A stretch of DNA of 64,000 bases from Jaapia argillacea MUCL 33604 (Eukaryota > Basidiomycota > Agaricomycetes > Jaapiales > Jaapiaceae): assembly GCA_000697665.1 (NCBI GenBank), contig KL197715.1, positions 255,427-319,426 of the forward strand, read 5' to 3'. The notes under the pieces are model-generated. The model saw only the letters and a list, made by a program, of their open reading frames with translations. It had not been told where the DNA came from and did no database searches. Below, one piece after another: positions 45,359 to 57,600 of the stretch (position 1 is its first letter; each line of letters opens with the position of its first letter). A program made the translations under genes and the position numbers.

Positions 45359-48330
45359 GATGGGGTATCAGGGTATCGGTGGGTAAGAGACTTGGAGGGG
45401 GGTTATGGAGGAGGGGTTGTATTTTTGACAGGCCTTTATAAAAGGGTGGGCGTCCCCCAGCGGCCCCTCGGCGCGTTATACTTGATGCTTCGGTTCCACA
45501 GCAACCATTGTCCCGATAAACCTGCCGCGGAGTTTTAGTCGAGAACCGAAAACGAGATATCAGGATAACTGGACAAAGGCCATGGCGGATCGAATCGGCG
45601 CCAACCTCAGGTCCATCACATGTCCTTCCGTTGCCTCTTTCCCCACATTCATACACTGCTTAATCTCAAGATCTGCTTCGCTGGCTACTTTTCGTTAGCA
45701 GCCCGGTAGCGTTTCATATACATTCATCCAATCAACGATATCCTCGAGTTGATTGTATGCACGATCGCAAACGGCGAGTAAAGGTCGAGTAAAATCCGAC
45801 CCCCATGTGGACTTGACGATATTTAGCTCAGATTTCCACACTCAAGTTACTATTAGCTCCTCTGAGCAAGGGGAGGACCCTTCAAGCAGGGTGTGTTAGA
45901 CTTGGAACAGCTTCCCTATCTCCAAAGAGTCTCCGAAGTCGTTCATGACCAGCTGCCACCACGGTATGTCCAAGAAATCTGAACAATGATTGGCGTTGCT
46001 TGATCCTTTAGTACATAAACCCGATCGATGAAATGGTAACATATCAAATCTCCAACAACCGGGCGTCTGTCCGTGGAATCTCCGAAGTATATCACTAGTA
46101 AATATGGAGAAAGGGATCAGAAACGCTGGGTGGTGCAACGAAAAGATCTGTCTCGATACGTACAGCGGAACACCGTGAGGACACGAGATGAGGGAAGGGA
46201 TCCGATGGAGGTGGGGATGAGCGGGGTATCACGAACACCGAGGACACATCTTGCCACAAAGGGCTTGCAACGAGGTGAACTTTGAGCTAGAAGGGCACCA
46301 ACGGCGTCGGAAAAGTGACCGAGTCTACGATTTCTGGAGTCGGATGCTGCGTAACGTGAAAGACACTAGATTCCTTCCCGTGTTGTGAAGGAGCAGCGGT
46401 GCACGTGAAGGCCTTCAGCGAGGTCAACTGTTGCAGCCCGTAGGCACAGGTACCTGCAAGGTTCACAGGAGGTATCGTACGAGGATATTGAGAGCCGGCC
46501 TTGGGTCCAGACAAGAAGAGGATAGCCGCCCAGCAAGACTCGGTGCTACAGCACGGCGAACTCACGAGAGCAAGGGACGCCCATCCAGGATCAAAGGGAA
46601 GGCGTAAAAATGATCGACGAGCAACAAGTCATTCCAAGAAAGAGCTGGTGCCCTGTAGCCGCTGTACGTTGATAGAGGTCATGAGACCAAATCGTGGGTA
46701 CGAGATCGTAAGATCGTTGAGGGTAAGGAGGTAAAGTCCCTGTGGGCGGTGAAAATCAGGGTCTCGCAGCCCGGAGTGGAGACGGGAGCAGACGGTTTGG
46801 AACGGAAAAAACAGATGTGCCTTCCCACCCAGAGGAAACGGATCGGAGATGTCAACTATGGACAGACTGGCAGGACCAACAAAATTTCTGGGTCATTTTT
46901 CCCGAATATTTTCTGGGCGCTCGGGCCGCGTTGCAGGAAGGTCGTCCGTGTCATATCGGGCGACGAGCTCGTTGAATCTTGAAATTCAACTGGTCACTCT
47001 TCGGCAACCATGGGCTCGAAGATGTGCCTAGCAATGGCACAACTCTCTTGCCCAACAGTGAAGCGTTCGACGCCTCGAAGCATATGATTGTTGATTGTCA
47101 ATGGTCCGGGAACGTGTGGTGGGTGAGTGTGCAGGTTCTGCCTCGGATAGTGGCACAGGTACTGATTTTGGAGCGGTCGTTCAGTCGTGGACCCAGAGTC
47201 TCCAGTCGGAAATCGTTTCGATCATTTCTCCCAAACTCTCCACTAATTGGTCGTTCAGCCCAAGAGCACCTTCCAGTTACTTCCAGTCTGATTATATGCA
47301 GCAGCCGAAGATCGCTTGAACTGGTCTGGCTTCCAAGCACTCCACAGTAGCATCCTCCTACCTATGAAGCAGCTGATCGAGCCTAGCCACAAACTGTTCG
47401 TGCGTCCGCGCCGTGGACATGTTCGTGACCACCCATTTGACGCAAACCAACGCCTTGGAGCGCAGCATTTGGATTCTGAACCTCTTTTCTGACTTTCCAG
47501 CTAATCCGGTTCCATCACCCGAACCCAAATCGAAATTCGACGAATTTGACTCTTCTCGTTGGAGCCTATGCTCCATCACTGGCGACGTCAACGTGTTCCC
47601 GTTCTGAAGCTTACTACAGGGGGGTGTCAAGGCTTTCCCTACCCCGACCAATCTCCGAGGGGGCTCGTCATTGGTATCATTCCGGCGAATTATCATGGTT
47701 ATCTCACCCGTGCTTACGAGTCTTGCAGTGACAACTTCCATGCTCTCCACCGGCGCTTTGGTATCGTCGAGACGAGCCTGCCGGGTACCGGATACCACGT
47801 ATGCCCATCTTTCAACGATCACCATTTCCTCGGGCGATTTTCGATGGCCCCTGCTATTCTGGCACGCGGCGATCCATCCCAGTCTGACATGGATGCACCT
47901 TGCCAGGGAAGAACACAGTGGGCCAAGCAAATCGCATGAGAACATGCCGGCTCTGGTCTCCACATGCATACTCTCCCGTATGACCTGAGGATGCTGTCCC
48001 GACGGCTTGACCAGTCCTCGTTGCTTCAAAATTTCCATTCTTGATCTCGTCTTCACATCTTATCTCCTCCCACTCGCGATCACGTGACATCGTACGGCAT
48101 AGAATGACTGGTGGACCTCTTCTCCAACGCTTCTCTCTCATTATAGCCTCGTACTCTGGTCGACGATACCTTAAGTCTCGTACAGTAAGGAGATAAGCAA
48201 CTATATTAACGCGATTGAGAGTGTTTCCATCGCTGGGAGCATGCGGGTACTCCTTCTTGTGGCGCTTAAGTAAAGCAGCTTGTCATCGCAAGGTCGACGT
48301 GCGATCACCCCGTACTGTGTCAGGCTCAGG
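45359..48330. other. 3-kb region with unresolved coding-like pieces
   Basis: No gene could be named. A minus-strand open frame of 232 codons (47358-48056) is the longest and lacks motifs. Minus-strand pieces such as LYLLTLNDLTISYPRFGLM (about 46650-46740) and AGSQYPRTIPPVNLAGTCA (46430-46520), and the plus-strand piece SASDSGTGTDFGAVVQSWT (47135-47190), look protein-like but do not join into one model. The last 300 bp are the promoter of amidase 1, also present upstream of amidase 2. Confidence 0.35.
48045..48330 (+). promoter_or_regulatory. Amidase 1 promoter with GATA sites
   Basis: This segment is similar to about 50622-50923 upstream of amidase 2, so it was copied with the gene. It has a reverse GATA site (CTTATC, 48059-48064) and a forward AGATAAG (48191-48197) 134 bp before the start codon. 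Amidase 2 has the same pair. GATAAG is the core of fungal nitrogen regulators of the AreA/Nit2 type, which would fit a nitrogen-scavenging amidase. Regulation is inferred, not shown. A CACGTG at 48081-48086 is not kept in the second copy. Confidence 0.5.
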
Positions 48331-50398
48331 ATGCTCACATCAAAGGCAATTTGGCTTTCGCTGGGTCTCGCTCTTCTTGCTGTTGTCCAGTTGGTGGCTG
48401 CCCAGGAATGGCCATTCGCGACAGAGGAGACTGAGTCATTCCCGGACCTGTACGAAGTGTCCGTGCTGGAGCTACAAGCAGGGCTTGACGCAGGGCAATT
48501 TACGAGCGTGGACCTTGTTAAGGTGGGACATGCACAACTTCTCTCGTGACCCAATCTGACTTGCCAATCGTTTCAATATAGACATATTTCGCCAGAATCG
48601 AAGAAGTCAACTTGCAGGGACCTGGTTTACGCGCGGTGATTGAGATGAACCCATCGGCGCTGGCAGAAGCTGCAGCTCTTGATTTGGAAAGATTGACGTC
48701 CGGTCCTCGTAGTCTACTGCATGGAATCCCGATCCTATTGAAAGACAACATCGGGACGATTGCTTCAGAGGGTAAATGTGATCAGTCTTTTGACGGCGGT
48801 TTTCTGATAGTCTGGTATTTAGGCATGAACACGACTGCTGGATCCTACAGCCTCCTCGGGTCCATCGTTCCAGGGGACGCGGGTGTAGTGAAAAAACTAA
48901 GAGCAGCTGGTGCTATTATCCTCGGTGTGTCGCTTTCACGAGTCTCATGCCTGAATTGTATCTGATTCACTTGAACGTTTCCTCAGGGAAAGCGAATTTG
49001 TCAGAATTTGCGCACTTCAGGGGCAATCTTGCCTCTGGATGGTCAGGTCGTGGTGGTCAATGTACCAACGCGTACTATCCCATGGCTGACCCGTGTGGCT
49101 CGTCCTCCGGCTCCGCTGTGGCGGCTTCTATTGGTCTTGCTGCTGTTACTTTGGGAACAGAAACGGATGGTAGTATTACTTGCCCAGCTGATCACAACAA
49201 CCTTGCGGGTATCAAACCCACCGTCGGATTGACATCGCGCGCTGGAGGTTAGAAGTCTCTTGAATCACTCTGGACGGAACTGACGACGAAGTCTTCAGTC
49301 ATTCCAATATCCGAGCACCAAGATACAGTTGGGCCCTTGACTCGCTCTGTTTCGGACGCAGCAATCGTTCTCTCCGTTATAGCAGGACCTGACCCGAATG
49401 ACAACTTTACACTCGCTCAACCCAGCCCTGTTCCTGACTTCGCTCAGGCTCTCAATAGCAGTGCGCTTTGCGGTGCTCGCATTGGTGTCCCCAGACAAAT
49501 GTTCTTGAACGCCACGATCTCTGGCATTGATCCCAGCGTAATGGTCGCATTTGAGGCGGCTTTGGAGACCATGAAGGCTATGGGCGCCACCATCGTCGAT
49601 CCCGCAGATATGCCGTCTGCAGACGAGATTGCCTTATCTAATAACGAAACCATCGTCCTGGATGTTGACTTCAAGGTGCAGATCAACGCGTGGTACCAAT
49701 CTTTGCTCTATAATCCTTCTGGTGTGGCAAATCTGTCCGGCTTGATTGCTTTCGATGACGCATACCCAAGCTTGGAGGAGCCTACCGGGTATACCGATCA
49801 GTCAATGTGAGCAACGCTACTCATCCTCCGGTCTTCCTTACGATGGCCGCTCACGATATTTGAATCAGTCTTATCGAATCCGAAGCCACCACTGGTTTCA
49901 ATTCGACCTATTACCAGGCACTCGCATTTGACAAGGATCTCGGTGCAACTCGGGGTATCGACGCAGCTCTCAGCATGTATGGTTTAGACGCTCTAGTCCT
50001 ACCAGCCGGCGGGTATACAACTGTGCCTGCAGGTTAGTGTCCACACCTTGATCGTGCTTGGAGCTGGTGCTAAACCTTGTAATAGCTATTGCCGGTTATC
50101 CTATCGTCACCAGTGAGCACATTGATCCCGATGCGCCTCATTTGGATTTGTTGATTGATGCTTTCTTTTAGTTCCTCTAGGGTTTTATCCCTCCAACGTC
50201 ACCATCGGCTCTGCGGGTCCTAACACCGTGTACCCCGCTCCCGGCGTGCCGTTTGGTCTCTCTTTCTTCGCTTCAGCTTTCAGCGAGATGAAGCTTATCA
50301 GCTACGCTTATTCTTACGAGCAGAAGACGATGACGAGGTTGATGAGGAAGGCATACGCCTACCCCAGTACACAGCTGGTTGATATTGTCGGGAAGTAG
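48331..50398 (+). CDS. Secreted amidase (amidase signature family) 1
   Basis: Hydrolase of C-N amide bonds; substrate unknown. Eight exons (48331-48522, 48582-48781, 48833-48924, 48987-49247, 49299-49806, 49869-50032, 50086-50112, 50172-50398) give 1,671 nt, or 556 aa. The start ATG at 48331 leads straight into a signal peptide (MLTSKAIWLSLGLALLAVV). The Ser-cisSer-Lys triad of the family is visible: Lys in LHGIPILLKDNI, cis-Ser in DPCGSSSGSAVAAS, nucleophile Ser in LGTETDGSITCPA. HDTVGPLTRSVSDAA-type segments (EHQDTVGPLTRSVSDAAIV) and GSAGPNTVYPAPGVPFGL near the C-terminus fit fungal secreted amidases. N-glycosylation sites (NNF, NAT, NST) suit an exported protein. It is a tandem paralogue of the next gene. 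Confidence 0.93.
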
Positions 50399-50923
50399 TA
50401 GCGACATGAAGACAATGGATGACCCAAAAGGCACCATGATGTAGGGGGTCGGGCAATCTGTTGCATACCAGTGTCCACGACGGTCGGAATGGAATGGAAT
50501 TTAGTTACTACATACCCTAAAACAGTGGGAGACTCGATAAGTCCTGAGCCTTGGCAGAAGATGCCGTCTGCATCTTACGAACTCGTACCGCAAGCCTGTG
50601 GAGGCCTTGTTACTTCAAATTGCCCTTCTTCACATCTTATCTCTTTACCCTCGCGGTCACATGACGCTGTACGGCAGCGGATGCGTGAATGCAGCTCTTT
50701 TCTCCAGCACTTCCAAGCTCTTCTCTCTCATTATAGCCATCAACTATGCTCCTGGATGCCTCGACTCGGAATCTTGTACGGTATGCAGATAAGACTATAT
50801 CAACACCATCGATAGTTCCTTTGCGACTCCGAAAGTGAAGGGCTTCATGTCTTTTGGTCCTTAAATAATGGGGCAATTTCGCCAGAAGGTCGTGTGAACA
50901 CCCCGCGCGGTTTCAAGATCAGG
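50399..50923 (+). promoter_or_regulatory. Intergenic and amidase 2 promoter with GATA sites
   Basis: The first 200 bp are amidase 1 3' flank. From about 50622 the sequence matches the amidase 1 promoter. CTTATC at 50636-50641 and AGATAAG at 50787-50793 stand as in the first copy, the latter 131 bp before the start codon. Conserved spacing between two diverged paralogue promoters argues that the sites matter. Confidence 0.5.
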
Positions 50924-53113
50924 ATGTTCTCTTCGAGCTCAGGCTTATGGCTTCCTTTCGCTCTCACTCTCCTAGCGTGTATGCGCTTGGTGGCGACGCA
51001 ATGGCCGTTCGCCACTGTCGGAGCCGAAACGTTCCCAGATCTATACGAAGCGACTGTGATGGAACTTCAAACTGGTTTGGATGCTGGTCAGTTCACTAGC
51101 GTAGATCTCATCAAAGTACGTGACCGTCTTCATTATCACGTTAACTCAAAGTTGACTGGACTGGGTCGTACACCTGGCAGGCTTACTTCGCTAGGATTGA
51201 AGAAGTCAATCTGCAAGGACCCGCCTTAAGGGCAGTAATTGAGACGAACCCATCCGCTCTGGAAGAGGCTGCCACCCTTGACTTGGAACGGTTGATATCG
51301 GGCCCACGGAGCCTGCTCCATGGAATTCCTGTGCTCGTAAAGGACAACATTGCCACGATCGCTACGGAAGGTATAGTAAGTCGCTTTGCATACCTGATAC
51401 CGGGCCTGACTCGTCCAAGGCATGAACACAACGGCAGGCTCGTACAGTATGTTAGGATCCATCGTTCCCGCAGATGCCGGTGTAGTCAAGAGATTGCGAG
51501 CTGCAGGGGCTATCATCCTCGGTCTGATGGTTCCCTACACTCTCTCCGTTTCAATCTTCGAATCCATTTTTAGGGAAAGCCAACCTCTCAGAATTTGCTC
51601 ACTACCGGGGCAACCTCGCATCTGGGTGGTCAGGCCGTGGTGGACAATGCACCAATGGTTCGAATAGCACCAATTCTTCCATCCAAATTTAACCCATAAA
51701 TTTACAGCATATTACCCTATGGCCGACCCATGTGGTTCCTCCGCCGGTTCCGCAGTTGCTGCGTCTATTGGCCTCGCCGCCGTAACCCTTGGTACGGAGA
51801 CTGACGGCAGTATAACATGTCCTGCGAATCACAATAATCTTGCTGGTATCAAACCGACTGTTGGCCTCACTTCTCGTGCAGGAGGTTGGTGGCTTGGCTC
51901 ATCGTGGCATCCTTTCCTGACACTTTGCATTTTCTTTGTTTCTCACAACAGTGGTTCCTATATCTGCCCACCAAGACACAATCGGTCCACTCACTCGATC
52001 TGTCTCCGATGCTGCCATTGTGCTCTCAATCATCGCCGGTCCTGATCCCAATGACAACTACACGCTGGCGCAACCCTCGCCTGTTCCCGACTACACTCTA
52101 GCCCTCAACTCCACTGCTCTCGCAGGCGCACGAATCGGTGTCCCTCGGAGGATGTTCTTGAATACCACTACATCAGGAATAAATCCCTATGTCATGGAAA
52201 CGTTTGAGCAAGCGCTGCTGACGTTGAAAGCATTGGGTGCGACTGTCGTTGATCCTGCCGATTTGCCTTCTGCAGACGAAATTGCGACCTCGGGTAATGA
52301 AACTATCGTTTTAAACGTGGACTTTAAGGTGCGAAGTGGAGATGGCTGCTTTGTGAACACGTGCTGATTTCATGCTGCGTGCTTGTAGATCCAATTGAAC
52401 GCTTGGTACCAGTCCCTCCTGTACAATCCATCCGGGGTACAAAACCTGTCAGACCTGATCGCATTTGATAACGCATATCCGAACCTCGAGGAGCCAACGA
52501 ACTATACCTCCCAGTCCATGTTAGCTCACTTTCTGCCACACCTTCTGACGAGGTTTGTTTACCATCACTCACATATTGCAGTCTTATCGCGTCAGAAGCT
52601 ACAACTGGATACAACTCTACCTTCTACGAAGCTTTGGCATTCGACAGGGAACTCGGAGGCAGTCGGGGCATCGACGCTGCAATTAGCATGTACAACCTCG
52701 ATGCCTTGGTCCTTCCAGCGAATGCGCGCGTTACTGTCCCTGCAGGTCAGCATTTACCCCGTCCGCTCAATTACCCTCGACCAATCTACTGATATCTCTG
52801 ATAGCCATCGTCGGGTACCCCATCGTCACTGGTGAGCTCGTTGATCTCGTCCCTCACCCCTATATTTATCTGAGTTTTCTCCCAAGTTCCTCTCGGCTTC
52901 TTCCCTTCGAACGTCACCATCGGTTCTGCAGGCCCTAACACGGTGTACCCCGCGCCGGGCGTACCGTTCGGACTCTCTTTCTTCGCGGGTGCTTTCAGCG
53001 AGATGAAGCTTATCAGCTATGCTTTTTCATATGAACAGAAGACGATGACGAGGTTGATGAGGAAGGCCTATGCTTACCCGACCACGCAGCTGGTAGATGT
53101 CATCGGGAAGTAA
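50924..53113 (+). CDS. Secreted amidase (amidase signature family) 2
   Basis: Tandem paralogue of amidase 1. The ATG at 50924 gives a signal peptide (MFSSSSGLWLPFALTLLAC). The domain order and triad are the same: Lys in LHGIPVLVKDNI, cis-Ser in DPCGSSAGSAVAAS, nucleophile in LGTETDGSITCPA. The C-terminus VPFGLSFFAGAFSEMKLI runs to TTQLVDVIGK and the TAA at 53111. It has two introns that copy 1 lacks. One, about 50 nt in phase 1, falls within the Asn-Ala-Tyr codons just before YPMADPCG (around 51660-51710). The other, about 60 nt in phase 0, follows DFK (52330-52388). Other introns sit at the same places in both. No active-site residue is lost, so both copies should be active. Confidence 0.92.
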
Positions 53114-53500
53114 GGAGATCAGAAGGCGAGTTGCGGTGGCAGAGGTTAAAAAACTGATGTCGCGGGTAGAACGGGGTAGAACGGCCAGGTGTGCTAGGAT
53201 GTCGATCAGGCATAATTTGATCACTCAACGAAAGGAGAGAGAGCCATTTAAGGGAAAGAGAATAGTGTGATTGTATCCTGTTGCGGCAATAGCGAGTCCA
53301 TATGAACCGGTTGAATTATGTAGCTGAATCTACCGTGCGTGTAGTGATGAGGTATGAAATGCACATGCAATGTGAAAGATGGTAGACTGTATGCGTGGAA
53401 AACTGCCAACAGAGTACGAGGAATGAATGGTTCTCATGATATGAATGATGTCGCTTTTGGCAAGAGACGGAAGAACACCTGAGAAAATCGATATGCCCGC
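53114..53500. other. Convergent spacer
   Basis: These 387 bp lie between the amidase 2 stop and the stop of the next gene on the other strand. They should hold both 3' UTRs; no gene is seen. Confidence 0.5.
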
Positions 53501-54398
53501 TCAATCGAAATGCATCCAGTGACCTTTGACCCCGAGCCTGCACTTTTCGCAATCGGCCCTGGGACCCATCGTGAAATGCTGTTTTCTACTGGTCGGTGTA
53601 GGCGAGGATATTTGATCCGTTGAACCACGGGGTGGAGATGATGCATTCCAAGGGCTCCTTAACGGCTCCGGAGATGAGTCAGGTTGCGCAGAGAAGGAAG
53701 GGGGTTGTGAGGCGCTGGCAAATTGTTGTAGGACAGAATATGGAAGAAATGATGGTGAAGGCTCTCGTATGGGTTGTGGTGAATGTAAACTGGGTGGGGT
53801 GTCTATCCGGATCAACGACGACTGTGACTCTGGGGATTGGACACCAGGCTGAATAGGACCGACGTCAAGAAGGTTTCGAATGCAGACTGAGATATTCTCC
53901 TCCGAGTCCATAGTCTGACAAGGAAAGTGGAATTTCCAAGATTTGGTGAATACGGTAGAACAGTGGTCATTAGATGCAAAGCTACTCACCATACTTTCAT
54001 CCGAAATGGTCGCAGAGTTGCTCTCATCATCTCCTGAAGCCTCCTGGACAACCTGTGGCAATATAAAGCCACCAGGTATCAGTGGGCTGTTTAGTCTCAG
54101 TCCACGAGTCTGTGACACCCAGTCTTCGGAGGAATGTCGCGATCCCGGGGCGCTGACGTGAATCGTCGGTAAAAGCGAGGAGGTTAAGCGATCATTGAGC
54201 GCAAGTGAGAGACGTTTCTGAGAGGAATGAAGATGTGTCGGCGTATAGTGAGTGGCTTGAACGCGTCAGCAACCTAGTGTGATGTTGGAGACTCACGGAG
54301 GGACGGTCGCATAGGTTTGAGGGGTCTGGAGACCGAGGTCGCTTGCCCGAGAAGGAGCGCCTTGAAGGAGAGTGCATGTCAATGTCCATCATCACCAT
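53501..54398 (-). CDS. Hypothetical protein with conserved CxxC tail
   Basis: Function unknown. The ATG at 54398 opens MVMMDIDMHSPSRRSFSGK and RPRSPDPSNLCDRPS. This is spliced to KRLSLALNDRLTSSLLPTI, then DWVSQTRGLRLNSPLIPGG and FILPQVVQEASGDDESNSA, and a last exon from TMDSEENISVCIRNLLDVG. The middle is disordered Ser/Pro. The C-terminus is compact: FTMGPRADCEKCRLGVKGH then WMHFD. A Cys-x2-Cys with a nearby His could bind a metal or form a short recognition tail. The ordered ends and splice-consistent exons make a real gene likely. No family name is known to me. A nearby ATG at 54389 could be used instead. Confidence 0.65.
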
Positions 54399-54611
54399 CG
54401 TCGCTCGCAGAATACGTGGCTGTGGCAGGTGGGTCGTAATAAGAAACAGTGGTGGGCGTCGAGACGCGAGCGCTTGTGGACTTTATAGATTTATCACGTG
54501 CCTCATTGAGGCCGACGCGTGACAGGCGCGATGATTTAATTAGACATTTCCTGAACATTTCATCATAATATTGCAACAAATAATTGCAGGATGAGATGGA
54601 CAGCAGTTCCA
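54399..54611. other. Intergenic spacer
   Basis: These 213 bp lie between the start of the CxxC-tail gene and the TEL2 stop on the same strand. Nothing else is seen. Confidence 0.45.
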
Positions 54612-57600
54612 TCAAACAACATCAATCATAGACCGCCTCCAGCGCGATGTTAGCTCGTCCACCTTCAAAACGACACCAGCAGCTGCCCTCCTCAACCTCA
54701 CCTCCAACTCCCCACCTCCCCCTTCAACCTTCACACCCCGATCCAACATCTCAAACACCTTCCCCGCCCACTCTCCCGCACCCAAAACAAGCGCCGTCCG
54801 TTCCAACCCCAAAGACTTCCCACCATCTGACTCCAAACACCCATCCAACACCACAAGAGCAAGTTCCAAAGACGCAGTCAACACAGCAGCTTCCTTGCCC
54901 TTCCCTCCTCCACCCTCCACACCCTCTGTCTCATCCCCTTCATCTTCATCTTCAACCATCGAAATCCTCCTAACCCCACACTCAACAGCAACTTCCAAAG
55001 ATTCAGGTGCGACCACACCCAACCACTCTTTCCCATTCCTCCCAGCGTGCACCAACACAGCCAACGTCCCTAACATCCTCTCCAACACCAACGCATTCAA
55101 AATCATACCAGTTCCAGTTCCTTTGTAACGATGTAGGGGGTCGGAATGGGAAGACGTCATTGATTCGCGCGTGAGCGAGTCTCGAAGGTGAAGCCAGAAA
55201 TGGTTGATCAAGGGCATGACGAAAGACTCGGCTGCTACCTCTGTATAAGTAGTTTCGCGAACCTGGGGTTCTTGTAGAACAGATCGAGAAGACGAAGGTG
55301 TAGGAGATAGTTCAGTGATCTTGGTTGATTTTCTGATGCGTAATTGTCGTTCGCGAACTAGCTGAGGGACTTTATCAGCCGTCGATTCTTTCGACTTCTC
55401 AACAGCTTCTTTGCTGATATCCATCACTAGCTTCCGCACCGGATTGTTTGCGCTCGACGAGGTGAGGTATTTGTTATGTAGAGCAGGTGGGAGGCGTTTG
55501 CTCGGGAACAACGGCTTGGTATTCGGGATTGGTTGCAGCGCTGCCGAGTAAGAAGAAGTCGGCGGTATTGAAAGGGAAGCGAGTTCACGAGCACCGAGAG
55601 CTAGTGCGTTCAACATGACGAATCGTTGATCCGTCGAGTACTGATTCTTGAAGAATTCTTGGATAACCGTGCTGCGGGAGTAGGCGGTCAATTTAAGATT
55701 GGTTGAAAGAAGATCATGTAGAGCTCACGGAGCAGCTTTACGAGGACAGCAAACAACAAGAGCATTCAACGCTCTCTGTCTCTTGACATCAAACCCATCC
55801 AACTCGAATGTATCTTGAAGTCCCACCAGTCCGTACACCAAATTCACAGCATTCTCATCTGGAATCCCAAGTAAGCGACGATAAGAAAAAATCAGAGTCG
55901 GAGAGGAATAGAACATATAGGGAGCAGAACGGAGCGTGTTGGGGGTGAATGGCGCATATATAGAGAAGGGACAGAAAACAAGACGACCTACCAAGCTCCG
56001 ACCCAAAATCCCTTTTCCTCCTAATCAACTCCTCAGCACAACCAAGCGCAACCTCCATCCTCCCAGCCTCTTCCTCACCTCCCCCATCACCACCACCACC
56101 CCGCTCACCCTCACCCTCACCCATCCAAGCACCTCCCACTCCACCACCCCCACCCCCACCCTCCCGCAACATCCTACCCAACTGCGCCAAATACACCGGC
56201 CTAGGTATCTTTCGCCTGCCAATATTCAAAGTCGGATCTTTCTCGAGTTCGGCTAGGAATGATGGTGTGGGAGAGGGGGAACGGGAGGAGGAGGAGGAGG
56301 GTGGGTAGGCTGTTAGGGAGTCGTCTGAGTCGTAAGCGACTTCTGGGTTTGAGGTTTGGGATGTTTCGGGGGATGGGATCGAGGTTTCAGGTTCGTTAGG
56401 ATGGGCATGGTTCGCCTCTTCTGCGACGTCTTGAGCATCATCTTCGTCATCCAATATCTCAGCGTCGACGTCCCGAGCAACGATCAAAGCTCTCACACCC
56501 TCCTCCCATCCTTCTTTCACCTTTTCACCAAAATTGAGTTCTCGACCTGCTCGAGTAGCTACGATCTCTGCTACCACCATCCCGCACTTCCTCACATCCT
56601 TGTCTAGGTGACCGATGTATAGTGATATGGATTTGATAAATGAAGAATTGAGGACTAGGTTTTGTGCGGTTTTGTGTTTGGGGGGGAAGGAGGTGAGGGT
56701 TAGGAGGAGGAGGGTGGTTAGGTCTTCAAAGAAGGGAGTACATTGAGGCGAGGGAGACGGAGGAACGATGCAGAAACGTACAGCGATGTTGGGAGAGAAG
56801 AGAATGTTTGATGTGTTGTGGCGAAGCCCATACATCGACAATCTTCATCAGGAAAATCTCGAGTGCTACTCAATTTCTATCATCAACCAGACTCACCCCA
56901 TCACAAAAACGGAGAACTCACCATCTTCATCAACCTTCCCATGATTCGCCTCAGCACCAGCAACCCAAGCAACATATATTCTAGCCCTACCCACTCCCCA
57001 CTCCCTCCCAAGTACAACACTCTCCAAAACCTCCCACAACTCCCCTCCTCCATCCCCACCCACATCGCCAACCACACCCCTCACGACTTTCGCCTCCCTC
57101 TTCACTCTCCCCCTCGATCTACCTGCAGTACTCATCCCTACATCCTCGAGACAAGAGAAGAGCGAGATAAGGAGGGCGCGCAGGTGGAGTGAGGATAGGG
57201 AAGCTGTTAGGTTTTGCCAGATTCTCGAGTATGCATTGGAGGAGAGGGAAGAACGTATTTTTGAAAGTGTAGAAGTGAAGAAAGATGCTTGTGAGGGGGA
57301 GGTTGGGGGAGAAGGGGGGAATATGCCTAGGGTGATGAGTTTTGAGAGGAGGAAGGTTATTGAGGATATAGTGTCTGCAGAAGGGAGTTACTCGTCAGCC
57401 TCGTTCAAAAGCAGGAGTATTTAGCATAAACTCGCCTTGAGAAGGAGAGCCATCTCTAGATAAAGACAGCTCGTGTACCAATACTTCAACGCGCACACAA
57501 AGGTCATCGAAATACCTTCCCTGCACGAGAGCATCCGGTATACCCTTTCCGCCCAAGGCATTCGCAACTTTCGAGGGAACAGCACAAAGGCTCTTCACAC

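Noticed and set aside
47358-48056. 232-codon minus-strand open frame, first thought to resemble a HORMA/Atg13-like part
   Set aside because: On reading, no HORMA or Atg13 landmark could be placed; similarity was impression only.
57180-57424. Plus-strand frame opposite TEL2
   Set aside because: It lies antisense to TEL2 exons and introns and has no support of its own.
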